DNA from: Luzula sylvatica
Taxonomy: Eukaryota; Streptophyta; Magnoliopsida; Poales; Juncaceae
Length of the DNA: 64,000 nucleotides
Reading direction: 5' to 3'
Assembly (NCBI GenBank): GCA_946800325.1
Contig: OX326961.1
Span: 11,592,215-11,656,214, forward strand
The notes beneath the pieces are model-generated. The model did not search any database. It was given only the letters and a program-made list of their open reading frames with translations, and was not told the origin of the DNA. This document shows positions 49,284-60,624 of the stretch, piece after piece (the first letter of the stretch is position 1; each line of letters begins with the position of its first letter). The position numbers and the translations under genes were made by a program.

Positions 49284-50531
49284 ATTAGTTCATTTATTAG
49301 TTAGTTAGTTTGTTAGTTAGCTAGTTAGTTAGTTACTTAGTTAGTTAGTGAGCTAGTAGTTAGTTAGTTAGTTAGTTAGTTAGTATGTTAGTTTGTTAAT
49401 CAGTTAATTAGTATGTTAGTTAGCTAGTAGTTAGTTAGTTAATTAGTTTGTTATTTAGTTAGTTAGTTAGTTAGTTAAACAGTTAGCTAATTAGTTTGTT
49501 TGTTTGTTAGTTAGTTAGTTAGTGGGTATGTAGTTAGTTAGTTAGTAAGTTATTTAGTTAGTTAGTTATTTGGCTAGTTAGTTAGTTTGTTTGTTTGTTA
49601 GTTAATTAGTTAGTTAGTTTGTTAGTTTGATAGCTAGTAATTAGTTAGTCAGATAGTTAGTTAGTTAATTAGTTAGATAATTAGTTAGTTAATTAGTTCG
49701 TTCGTTAGTTAGTTAGTTAGTGGGTATGCATGAAGGTAGTCAGTTACATAGTTAGTTAGATAGTTAGCTAGCTTGCTAGGTAGTTAGCCATTAGTTAGTT
49801 CGTTAATTAGTTAATTAGTCAGTTAATTAGTTAGTTAGTTAGTTAGTTAATGGGTATGTAGTTAGTTAGTTAGTTAGTTTGTTAGTTAGTTAGTTAGTTA
49901 TTTGGCTAGTTAGTTAGTTAGTTAGTTAATCAGTTAGTTAGTTAGTTAGTTAGCTAGTAGTTAGTTAGTTAGTTAGTTAATTAGTCAGTTAGCTAGTAGT
50001 TAGTTAGTTAGTTAAATAGTTAGTTAACTAGTTAGTTAATTAGTTTGTTAGTTAGTTAGTTAGATAGTGGGTATGTAGGAAGGTAGTTAGTTAGTTAGTT
50101 GGCTAGTTAGTTTGTTAGTTAGTTAGTGGGTATGTACGAAGGTACTTAGTTAGTTAGTTAGTTAATTAGTTAGTTAGTTAGTTAGTTAGGTTGTTAGTTA
50201 ATTAGTTAGTTAGTTAGTTAATATTTATGTAAGAAGGTAGTTAGTTAGATAGTTAGATAGTTAGTGAATTAGTTAGTTAGTTAGTTAATAGGTATGTTGG
50301 AAGGTAGTTAGTTAGTCGGTTAGTTAGCTAGTAGTAAGTTAGCTAGTTAGTTAGTTAATTAGTTAGTTAGTTAGTTAGTAAATTAATTAGTTAGTGGGTA
50401 TGTACGAAGGTAGGTAGCTAGCTAGTGAGTTAGTTAATTAGTTAGTTAGTTACTTAGTTAGTTAGTTAGTTAATATGTATAAAAGAAGGAAGTTAGTTAG
50501 TTAAATAGTTAGTTAGTAAGTTAGTTATCAA

Positions 50532-50568
<37 letters not shown>

Positions 50569-51164
50569 CAATTAGTTAGTTATTTAGTTAGTTAGTTAGT
50601 CAGCTAGTAGTTAGTTATTTAGTTAGTTAGTTAGTGGGTATGCAGGAAGGTTGGTAGTTAGTTAGTTAGCTACTTAGCTAGTAGTCAGTTAGTTAGTTAT
50701 GTCGTTAATTAGTTAGTTAATTAGTTAGTTAGTTAGTGGGTATGTAGTTAGTTGGTTAGTTAGTAAGTTTGTTAGTGATCTAGTAGATAGTTAGTTAGTT
50801 AATTAGTTAGTTAGTTGGTTAATATGTATGTAGAAAGGTAGTTAGTTAGTTAGTTAGTTAGTTTGCTAATAGTTAGGTAGTTAGTTAGTTAGTTTATTAG
50901 TTAGTTAGTTAGTGAGTTTGTTAGTAAATTAGTTAGGTAGTGGGTATATGTAGGAAGGTAGCTGGTTAGTTAATCAGTTAGCTAATTAGTTAGTTAGTTA
51001 GTTAGTTAGCTAGTTGGTTGGTTATTTAGTTAGTTAATATGTATATAAGAAGGTTGTTAGTTAGTTAAGTTAAATAAAAATGTAAATAGTTAGTTAGTTA
51101 GTTAGGTAGTTAGTTAGTTAGTTAGTTAGTGGGTATGTTGGAAGGTAGTTAGTTTGTTAGTTAT

Positions 51165-51197
<33 letters not shown>

Positions 51198-51198
51198 C

Positions 51199-51232
<34 letters not shown>

Positions 51233-51323
51233 GTTGTTAGTTAATTAGTTAGTTAGTTAGTAAGTTAGTTTGTTAATATTTATGTAAGAAGGTAGTTAGT
51301 TAGATAGTTAGATAGTTAGTTAA

Positions 51324-51370
<47 letters not shown>

Positions 51371-51623
51371 TGTAGTAGTTAGTTAGTTAGTTAGTGAATA
51401 GGTATCTTGGAAGGTAGTTAGTTAGTCGGTTAGTTAGCTAGTAGTTAGTTAGTTAATTAGTTAGTTAGTTAGTTAGTTAGATAATTAGTTAGTTAGTTAG
51501 TTTGTTTGTTTGTTAGGTAGTAGTTTGTTAGTCAGATAGTTAGTTAGTTAGTTAGTTAGATAATTAGTTAGTCAATTAGTACGTTAGTTAGTTTGTTTGT
51601 CAGTGGGTATGCATGAAGGTAGG

Positions 51624-51661
<38 letters not shown>

Positions 51662-51772
51662 ATTAGTTAGTTAATTTGTTAGTTGGCTAGTTAGTTAGTG
51701 GGTATGTAGTTAGTTAGTTGGTTAGTCTGTTAGTTAGTTATTTAGCTAGTTAGTTAGTTAGTTAGTTAATCT

Positions 51773-51804
<32 letters not shown>

Positions 51805-52069
51805 GTTAGTTACCTTTTGTTTAGTTAGTTAGTTAGTTAGATTGTTAGTTAGCTTTTATTTAGTTAGTTAGTTAGTTAGTTTATTACTTAGTTAGTTCGT
51901 TAGTAAGTATTTTGTTAGTTAGTTAGTTGGTTTGTTAATTTTTTCGTTATTTAGTTAGTTTGTTTGTTAAATAGTTAGTTAGTTAGTGGGTATTTAGTTA
52001 GTTAGTCAGTTAGTTAGTTAGTCAATTATTTAGTTAATTCGTTAATTTGTTAGTTAGTTAGTTATCTAG

Positions 52070-52115
<46 letters not shown>

Positions 52116-52348
52116 ATAGGTATGTAAAAAGATCGTTAGTTAGTTAGTTAGTTTCCTAGTAGTTAGTTGGTTAGTTAAGTAGTTAGTTAATTAGTTAGTT
52201 AGTAAGCAAATTAGTAAGTTAGTAGGCATGTAGGAAGGTAGCTAGTTAGTTAGTTAGTTAGTAAATTAATTAGTTAGTTAGTTAGTTAGTAAGTTAATAT
52301 GTATATAAGAAGGTAGTTAGTTAGTTAGTTAGTTCAAAAAAAAGTTAA

Positions 52349-52407
<59 letters not shown>

Positions 52408-52520
52408 TTCAATTAATTACTTAGATAATTAGCTAGTAGTTAGTTAGTTAGCTAGTAGTTAGTTAGTTAGTTAGTTAGTTAGGTAGTTGGTGGGTATGTA
52501 GGAAGGTAGTTAATTAGTTT

Positions 52521-52551
<31 letters not shown>

Positions 52552-52675
52552 CGTTAGTTAGTTAGTTAGTTAGTTAGTTAGTGGGTTTGTAGGAAGGTAG
52601 TTAGTTAGTTAGTTAGTTAATTAATTAGTTAGTTAGTTAGTTAGATAGTTAGTTAGTTAATAGGTATGTAGGAAG

Positions 52676-52710
<35 letters not shown>

Positions 52711-53118
52711 ATTAGTTAGATATTTATTTACTTAGTAGGGTTGTAGGAAGGTAGTTAAGTAATTAGTCAGTTAGGTAGGTAATTAGTTAGTTTGTTAATA
52801 GGTATGTATGAAGGTAGTTAGTTAGTTAATTAGTTAGCTACTTAATTCGTTAATTAGTTAGTTAGTTAGTAAGTTAGTTGATAAGTTAATTAGTTAGTTA
52901 GTTAGTTATTAGTTAGTTAAATAGTTAGTTAGTTAGTTAGTGAGCTAGTAGTTAGTTAGTTAGTTAGTTAGTGAGTTAGTTAGTTAATCAGTTAGTTAGT
53001 TAGTTAGCTAGTAGTTAGTTAGTTAGTTAGTTAGTTAGTTAATTAATTAGATAGTTATTTAGTTGGCTAGTTAGTTAGCTATTAGTTAGATAGTTGAATA
53101 GTTAGTCCATTTGTTGGC

Positions 53119-53153
<35 letters not shown>

Positions 53154-53939
53154 ATAATGGGTATGTCGGAAGGTAGTTAGTGAGTTAGTTAGTTAGTTAG
53201 TTAGTTTAGTTAGTTAGTTAGTTAGCTAGTAGTTAGTTAGTTAGCTAGTTAGTTAATTAGATAGTTTGTGGGTATGTAGAAGGTAGGTAGTTAGTTAGTT
53301 AATAAGTTAGTTATATAGTTAATTAGTTAGTTAGTTAGTTAGTTGGTTAGTTAGTTAGTTATCTAGTAGTTGGTTAGTTAGTTAACTAGTTAGTTATTCA
53401 GTCAGTTAGTAAGTTAGTTAGTTAGTTAGTTAGTTACTTAGCTAGTTAGTCAGTTAGATACTTTGTGGGTATGTAGGAAGGCAGTTAGTTAGTTAGGTAG
53501 TTAACTAGTTAGTTAGTTAGTACTTGGTTAGTTAGTTATTTAGTTAGTTAGGTAGTTAGCTAGCTAATAGTTGGTTAGTTAGTTATTTAATGGGCATGTA
53601 GGAAACTAGTAAGTTAGCTAGTTAATAGGTATGTAGGAATATTGTAAGTTAGTAAGTTAGTTAGTTAGTTAGTTAGTTGGCTAGTAAGTTAGTTAGTTAG
53701 TAAGTTAGTGGGTTTGTATGAAGGCAGTTAGTTAATTAGTTAGTTAGGTTGGTAGTTAGTTAGGTAGTTAATAGTTATGTTTAAAGGTAGTTAGTTAGTT
53801 AGTTAGTTAGTTAGCTAGGAGTTAGTCAATTAGTTAGTTAGTTAATTAGTTAGTTAATTAGTTAGTTGATAAGTTAGTTAGTTAGTTACTTGTAGTTAGT
53901 TAATTAGTTAGTTAGTTAGTTAGTTAGTTAGCTACTTAG

Positions 53940-53944
53940 CTAGG

Positions 53945-53977
<33 letters not shown>

Positions 53978-54050
53978 TGTAGTGAATTTGTTAGTTAATT
54001 AGTTATTTAGTTAGTTAGTTAGTTAGTTACGTAGTGAATTTGTTAGTTAA

Positions 54051-54083
<33 letters not shown>

Positions 54084-54294
54084 GGGTATGTAGTTAGTTG
54101 GTTAGTTAATAAGTTAATTAGTTATCTAGTAGTTAGTTAGTTAGTTAGTTAGTTAATATGCTTGTAGAAAGGTAGGTAGTTAGTTAGTAAGTTTGCTAGT
54201 AGTTAGTTAGTCAGTTAGTTAGTTAGTTGGCTAGTTAATTAATTAATTAATTAGTTAGTTAGTTAGTTAGTTTGGTGGTGGGTATGTAGGAAGG

Positions 54295-54329
<35 letters not shown>

Positions 54330-54336
54330 CTAGTGT

Positions 54337-54383
<47 letters not shown>

Positions 54384-54534
54384 ATAGCTATGTAGTTAGT
54401 TAGTTATTTAGTTAATTAGTTAGTTAGTTAGTTGGCTAGTAGTTTGTTAGTTAGTTAGTTATTTAGTTAATTTGTTAGATAATTAGTTAGTTAATTATTT
54501 CGTTAGTTAGTTAGTTAGTTAGTTAGTGGGTATG

Positions 54535-54569
<35 letters not shown>

Positions 54570-55290
54570 CTAGTCATTAGTTAGTTAGTTTGTTAGATAA
54601 TTAGTTAGTTAATTAGTTAGTTAGTTCGTGGGTATGTAGTTAGTTAGTTTGTTGGTAAGTTAGTTAGTTATTTGGCTAGTTAGTTAGTCATTTAGTTAAT
54701 CAGTTAGTCAGTTAGTTAGTTAGCTAGTAGTTAGTTAGTTAGTTAGTTAGATAGTTAATTAGTTAGTTAAATAGTTAGTTAATTAGTTAGTTAATTAGTT
54801 TCTTAGTTAGTTAGTTAGATAGTGGGTATGTAGGAAGGTAATTAGTTAGTTAGTTGGCTAGTTAGCCAGTTAGTTAGTCGGTTAGTTAGCTAGTAGTAAC
54901 TTAGCTAGTTAGTTAGTTAGTTAGTTATGTAGTGAATTTGTTAGTTAATTAGTTATTTAGTTAGTTAGTTAGTTAGTTACGTAGTGAATTTGTTAGTTAA
55001 TTAGTTAGTTAGTTAGTTAGTTAGTTAGTGGGTATGTAGTTAGTTGGTTAGTTAATAAGTTAGTTAGTTATCTAGTAGTTAGTTAGTTAGTTAGTTAATA
55101 TGCTTGTAGAAAGGTAGGTAGTTAGTTAGTTAGTTTGCTAGTAGTTAGTTAGTTAGTTAGTTAGTTAGTTGGCTAGTTAATTAATTAATTAATTAGTTAG
55201 TTAGTTAGTTAGTTTGGTGGTGGGTATGTAGGAAGGTAGTTAGTTAGTTAGTTAGTCAGTTAGTCAGTTAGTTAGCTAGTGTTTAGTTAA

Positions 55291-55325
<35 letters not shown>

Positions 55326-55476
55326 ATAGGTATGTAGTTAGTTAGTTATTTAGTTAATTAGTTAGTTAGTTAGTTGGCTAGTAGTTTGTTAGTTAGTTAG
55401 TTATTTAGTTAATTTGTTAGATAATTAGTTAGTTAATTAGTTCGTTAGTTAGTTAGTTAGTTAGTTAGTGGGTATG

Positions 55477-55519
<43 letters not shown>

Positions 55520-55677
55520 CTAGTCATTAGTTAGTTAGTTCGTTAGATAATTAGTTAGTTAATTAGTTAGTTAGTTAGTGGGTATGTAGTTAGTTAGTTT
55601 GTTGGTTAGTTAGTTAGTTATTTGGCTAGTTAGTTAGTCATTTAGTTAATCAGTTAGTCAGTTAGTTAGTTAGCTAG

Positions 55678-55708
<31 letters not shown>

Positions 55709-55816
55709 ATAGTTAATTAGTTAGTTAAATAGTTAGTTAATTAGTTTGTTAATTAGTTTCTTAGTTAGTTAGTTAGATAGTGGGTATGTAGGAAGGTAAT
55801 TAGTTAGTTAGTTGGC

Positions 55817-55850
<34 letters not shown>
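53940..55850 (+). repeat. ~950-bp tandem duplication within satellite
   Basis: AGTGAATTTG at 53981 and 54931 (offset 950). GGGTATGTAGGAAGGTAATTAG at 54823 and 55782 (offset 959). This extra copy explains why 51690-56035 is longer than its counterpart 12756-16290. Confidence 0.8.
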
Positions 55851-55856
<6 letters not shown>

Positions 55857-55957
55857 GGGTATGTACGAAGGTACTTAGTTAGTTAGTCAGTTAGTTAGTT
55901 AGTTAGTTAGTTAATATTTATGTAAGAAGGTAATTAGTTAGATAATTAGATAGTTAA

Positions 55958-55998
<41 letters not shown>

Positions 55999-56035
55999 GA
56001 CTAGGTATGTTGGAAGGTAGTTAGTTAGTCGGTTA

Positions 56036-56375
56036 GAATTATCATCTGAATACTGTAATAGGGTTTATCTCTTGTGTCGAGCTCGAGTTCTCGGCCATGG
56101 AAGCCAGTCCTCGTTGAGGCTTTGATTAATCGAATTCGAATTAGTCAAAACTTCTTTCTTAATCCAATTTCGCATTTGTATCGTTTCTTTTTTACAAAAA
56201 TCATAAAGAGAGAGGGTTAGATCGTAAGATTCCTTGCCGGAACCTTACATTTACCTTGTTTGTTAACTCGATTTATCTTTAATTGGTAGTATTTTTGTGT
56301 TTTGCAGAGGTTTGATTAGAAAGGAGCTGATTGTAATTGATTTGGGGATTTTTGAGAAATTTTGGTCTATCGCAG
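56036..56375 (+). other. captured 5' UTR with UTR intron (inferred)
   Basis: Sequence before the E2-like ATG has the look of a plant 5' UTR. A probable intron begins near GATCGTAAG (about 56225) and ends TTTTGCAG at 56307. The spliced leader then runs to the ATG at 56376. No promoter is recognisable before the array junction. Confidence 0.45.
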
Positions 56376-56797
56376 ATGGTTGAACGAGTTTATGTGAAGC
56401 GGCTTCAGAAGGAATGTCATGCTATTTGCAAGGTTTGTTAATCAATTGGTCCATTTGAAATTTCTCTTTTTTTTATCATCTTTTTTTCTTTATAGATTCA
56501 CATTGACTTTATTTAATTCATGTGTAAAACACTAAGTAAACAAGAACAATCAAGAAAATAAGAACCTTTATTTTTTGTTTAATTGTTTATAGGAAGTGCT
56601 TCACAGATAGTTGCCCGACCATTGATAAAATTGACTGGCGTGAGTTTACTTTTTCTTTTAATTTAATTAATTACTTTATTTATTTTAAAATTTTCTATGT
56701 AATGAGTTATTATTAATTTATCTTTTTTATTGATAGATTATGTACTTGAAGGAAGTGAAGGTAATAAAATTTGATAGATTATGGGCTCCTTTTGCAG
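56376..56797 (+). pseudogene. captured fragment of UBE2J2-type ubiquitin-conjugating enzyme
   Basis: Three exon pieces with intact-looking splice borders match the N-terminus of plant UBC32/33/34-type (UBE2J2) E2 enzymes, which act in ubiquitination at the ER membrane. Exon 1 (56376-56432) reads MVERVYVKRLQKECHAICK. Exon 2 (56593-56639) reads SQIVARP and then DKIDW in a different frame, where the family has a HIVARP...NDILEW stretch. Exon 3 (56737-56797) begins with the HYVLEGSE codons joined across the intron to a C at 56639, and ends CTCCTTTTGCAG, which fits TPFAG. A missing base at the start of exon 2 and a ~25-bp insertion in exon 3 break the frame. The catalytic Cys region is absent. It is a non-functional 5' piece, not an active E2. 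Assignment is from recalled family motifs, not a search. Confidence 0.7.
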
Positions 56798-56879
56798 GTA
56801 ATTTTACTCAAATACCCATGTTAAAATTCATAGTTTGTAATAAAATTTGTGTTTTATTTTGCAATTTGTTTACTCCTTC

Positions 56880-58200
56880 AGCAGTCAGCGCCAAAATCAG
56901 AGTTGATTGATAGGCAGGACATGCGTTTCAATAATAATAGGGGTATTTTTTTTTTAAAATTACTGATTTTTTAAGCAATTTTATCTGCAGGACTGTCTAT
57001 TGGGTTTCAATTCAGAGTTGCAATTACTAAATTTAACTGATTTCTACTAATTAACGATTATAATGGTTATAATTTGTTTAATGATTTATCCGTTTCTTGA
57101 TGCAGTTGCTACCGAGGAATCGAGGACCCCTTAGCAAGGTTGCATTTTTAAATAGATTGACAAGTGGGCTAAATGCGTAAGGGATTACGAGACAGTAATG
57201 AAGAATCGTGAAGAAGATTTAGAAAATGAAGAACGGTAAAAATTGTTGGCAGTGAGAGACAGTAATGAAGAATTGTGAAGAAGATTTACGAGACGGTATT
57301 GGAGACTAAGCAAGAATTGCGGAGACATAGTACACCAACAAATTGTAGAGCGAGATATCCTACACGAAATGGTGACGATCGTCAAGAAAAAGGTCAAACA
57401 ACTTAAGTATCATTTATCTTTTTTATCGCACATTTTTCCTAATAACATATTATCGTTAATTTTTTTGAGTTTCATTTTGTTTTGTTAGTCTTGACTTGGC
57501 AGTGAGGGAATTCTGTAGCCCCTTTAATTCGTTGTCTCGATCATAAACTCTATCATACAAGTGGCGACAGTTCTGTAATGTACGATCATGATCTCGAAAG
57601 GTAGATTTCTGATTTGAGTCCCAAATTAATTATTTTTTCTACAAAATTAATTTGAAATTACATTAATTTTCTTTTCTTTTTTCTTTTTTTTATAGTTATG
57701 CTTTATATGACACAGCAGCGTGTGCGCAATATTTTCTTGTTTTATGAGATTTTTCTTTAATTTTCATATTTCAGTATCTCGTCTCGTGTCGAATGTAATC
57801 ATCAACGGTTATTTATATGATGAAGCAGTAATCGAGCCCTCCTTGGCAAGGTAATTGCAGGTATATTAAATTTGCAAAGTTATGGGTTTGTACAACTAAA
57901 TTTAATTACAGGATATATTTGCAAAAAAGTAGTGGTTAATTTTCGTTAGTTATGCTATTGATTTTTTATTGCTTAGTTACAGGGGTATATATACACTTTT
58001 TTACAATTTACGCCATGTATTTGATTATTGTTTTATTTTTCAAATTTTATTTCTTTCCGGTACTAGAAGGAGCATATGAAACTTCACATGGCTATAATTC
58101 CACTGGCAGTGGGGCTGGCCAATACCCGAACCAGACGGATGGCCTTCCTCTAAAAACAATCTAGGATTCTCAAATATTGTTACGAAGCTTCGTTCATCCG
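56880..58200 (+). other. further exon-like pieces of unknown origin in the CACTA island
   Basis: Several short open stretches lie between AT-rich intron-like DNA: about 56880-56940 (ends FNNNR), 57159-57237 (starts DKWAK, then acidic ..NREEDLENEER), 57285-57400 (starts YETVLETKQELRR), 57490-57600 and 58067-58164 (starts EGAYETSHGYN, ends LPLKTI and stop). None was recognised. They could be other captured host exons or decayed transposon exons. No continuous gene can be built. Confidence 0.35.
57188..57292 (+). repeat. 70-bp-offset direct duplication
   Basis: GAGACAGTAATGAAGAAT and the following GTGAAGAAGATTTA occur at about 57189 and again at about 57259, with one base difference. This is a local tandem duplication within the captured/transposon sequence. 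Confidence 0.7.
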
Positions 58201-58202
58201 GC

Positions 58203-58300
58203 TTAAAAGACAATCAAGACCTTCCTCTAAAATGTTTATGAATTGAGAAGCAGGAGAAATGCGCAAGATTAAAAGACAATCAAGGCCTTCCTCTAAAATG
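58203..58300 (+). repeat. 66-bp-offset direct duplication
   Basis: TTAAAAGACAATCAAG followed by .CCTTCCTCTAAAATG occurs at 58203-58234 and 58269-58300 with one difference. A shorter GGCCTTCCTCTAAAA also occurs at 58141. Confidence 0.75.
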
Positions 58301-58590
58301 ATTATTCGATTACAAGGGCTTATAATATTATTATCTTATATCTTCGTAAGGATCTTGTTTTTTTGAGATGTATGTTGTTTTGTTGTACTAGAATTAACAT
58401 TGTAACAATGAAATGATAGTGTTTTTAGTAATATTTTTATTTAATATAAATGGCGACAATATTATTGTCATATTTTATTAATATAATATGTATGCTGTGA
58501 CTAATGTTAGTTTCGTCACAAAATGTAGTCTCATATCTACATATTTAGGCACTAATATCATTCCCAAAAATAGTACAAATAATATATTAA

Positions 58591-58860
58591 GAGACTAAAA
58601 TTTGTCACATAAAAAAATTATTTAGAGGCAAGAACTAGTCACAGAAGAACATAGTCAGGGACAAAATTTAGTCAAATAAAGTATATATTCAGATACTAAA
58701 ATTTGTCACGTAAATCAAATATTCAGAGACAAATTCTAGTCATAAAACAATCATAGTTGGGGACGGAAATTAGTCACATAAAGAATATTTTCCACGACGA
58801 CGATTTGTCACAGAAAATTCATTTTCAGGGACTACCTAAGCAAATGAGGGAAAAAATCAG
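58591..58860 (-). repeat. CACTA subterminal repeats, 33-35-bp period, 8 units
   Basis: Units built on AGGGAC(A/T)AAATT(T/C)(A)GTCAC start near 58591, 58624, 58657, 58691, 58725, 58758, 58793 and 58827 (spacings 33-35). In En/Spm-type elements, subterminal repeats are transposase-binding sites. That role is known for the family and inferred here. Confidence 0.75.
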
Positions 58861-58934
58861 AAATTAGTCTTGTCGCAAGAAATGTGGTTATCAGGGACCA
58901 AAAACAAAAAAACTTTTGTCACCCTGATTTGCTG

Positions 58935-59056
58935 CGTCGGGGCTGTTAGGACAAAATCATAGGGACTAGATGTAGTCCCTAAAGAGCTACAGCGACTCCA
59001 AACCGTGTTTTAGGGACTAAACACGTTTGTCCCTAACTGCATTTTTTGTAGTAGTG
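58935..59056 (-). repeat. CACTA terminal inverted repeat and subterminal hairpins
   Basis: Minus-strand CACTACTACAAAAAATGC (59039-59056) is followed by inverted copies of AGGGACTAAA/TAGTCCCTA (58960-59035). The flanking trinucleotide is TAA. The partner terminus at the left of the island was not found. Confidence 0.8.
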
Positions 59057-59582
59057 TAATTAACTAACTAACTAACTAACTACTAGCTAACTAACAAACA
59101 AACTAATTAATTAACTAACTAACTAACTAACTTATTAACTAATTAACTTACTAACTACATTCCTACATACCCAAAAACTGACTAACTAACTGACTAGCTA
59201 ACTAACTAACTAACTACTAGCTAACTAACTAACTGACTAACTAACTACTAAATAACAAACTAACTAACTAACTAACGAACGAACCTACTAATTAAGTAAC
59301 TATCAAACTAAATAAAAACTACCTTCTTACATATTAACTAACTAACTAACAAACAAACTATTTAACTAACAACCTAACTAACTAAATAACTAACTAACTA
59401 ACTAACCGACTAACTAACTACCTTCCTACATACCCACTAACTAACTAACTAACTAACTAACTATCTATCTATCTTCCTACATACCTATTAACTAACTAAA
59501 TAACTAACTAACTAACTAATTAACTAACTAACTTACTAATTAACTACCTTCCTACAACCCCACTAACTAACTAACTAACAAG

Positions 59583-59614
<32 letters not shown>

Positions 59615-59895
59615 CTTCCTACATACCTATTAACTAACTAACTAACAGACTAAATAATTAACTATCTAACTACCCACCTTCCTACATACCCACTAACTAA
59701 CTAACTAACTAACTACTAGCTAACTAACTAACTAACAAAATAACTGAAAAATCAACTAACTAACTAACTAACAAACTGACTTACTGACTAACTAACTAAT
59801 TAACTAACTAACTGACTAATTAGCTACCTTCCTATATACCCACCAACTAACTAACTGACTATCTAACTAACTAACTAACTAACTAACCAAATAAA

Positions 59896-59930
<35 letters not shown>

Positions 59931-59945
59931 TGAACTAGATACTAG

Positions 59946-59988
<43 letters not shown>

Positions 59989-60290
59989 GCTACCTTCCTA
60001 CATACCCACTACCTACCTAACTAACTAACTAACTAACTAACTAATTAATTAATTAATTAACTAGCTAACTAACTAACTAACTAACTAACTACCTACCTTT
60101 CTGCAAGCATATTAACTAACTAACTAACTAACTAACTAACTTATTAACAAACCAACTAACTACATACCCACTAACTGACTAACTATCCAACTAACTAATT
60201 AACTAACTAATTAACTACATAACTAACTAACTAACTAACTAACTACTAGCTAAGTAGCTAACTAACTAACTAACTAACTAACTACCTACC
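59057..60290 (-). repeat. (CTAA)n satellite array, flipped orientation
   Basis: Third copy of the segment seen at 24100-25200 and 37020-38225: CCCAAAAACTG near 59170, GAAAAATCAAC near 59745, TTCTGCAAGC near 60100. The array is TTAG-oriented on the left of the CACTA island and CTAA-oriented on its right. Confidence 0.95.
60286..60290. repeat. target-site duplication CTACC (left)
   Basis: CTACC before the solo LTR matches CTACC at 61661-61665. Empty paralogous sites at about 25187 and 38224 read CTACCTACCTTCCAGAATAC, with no insertion, which confirms the boundaries. Confidence 0.85.
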
Positions 60291-60624
60291 TGTTGGTTCA
60301 AATTTCCTTATAGTTTGATTATTTCAAAACACTGTCCGTACTAATGTATACATCCAGAAAAATGCAGGATAACATAGGTACGATACGAAGATGAAGGAGG
60401 ACTTGTGAAGGAAGACTTCATTGGATTACATCAAGAATCAGGACATGAAGTCTCAACATAAACAAGAAAAGAAGAACACAAGGAAGGCCATTGGAATACA
60501 TCAAGACTCAAGATGTTGAAGCCTTCCGTGAGTGGGATACGCCACAAATAAACCATAGGCACAAACCTAGTAGAACTCAAGTAAAATCATGTTCAAAATA
60601 ACAAAGAGTTCAGTCAAGCAGGAA

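Larger units (their letters stand above)
38341..56035 (+). repeat. (TTAG)n satellite array, TTAG orientation
   Basis: Longest continuous array in the window. Landmarks AATATTTATGTAAGAAGG (44761, 47130, 50220, 51275, 55913) and TACGAAGGTACTTAG (near 42595, 47041, 50138, 55863) mark HOR units of ~1-3 kb. It contains three obvious tandem segmental duplications, listed separately. The last part, 51690-56035, duplicates 12756-16290. No gene or RNA gene seen in about 17.7 kb. Confidence 0.95.
56036..59056. mobile_element. CACTA-type transposon remnant carrying gene fragments
   Basis: The right end, read on the minus strand, starts CACTACTACAAAAAATGC, a typical plant CACTA (En/Spm) terminus. Behind it come GGGACTAAA-type subterminal repeats. 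No matching terminus exists at the left edge, where sequence resembling the 5' UTR of a plant gene abuts the array (GTTAG then AATTATC). So the element is truncated or rearranged there. The interior carries frameshifted exons of a UBE2J2-type E2 gene and other exon-like pieces, which fits transduplication (gene-fragment capture) by CACTA elements. No transposase was recognised. Confidence 0.75.

Noticed and set aside
57185..57397. 70-residue minus-strand frame
   Set aside because: It is antisense to the duplicated exon-like piece and has no recognisable motif.
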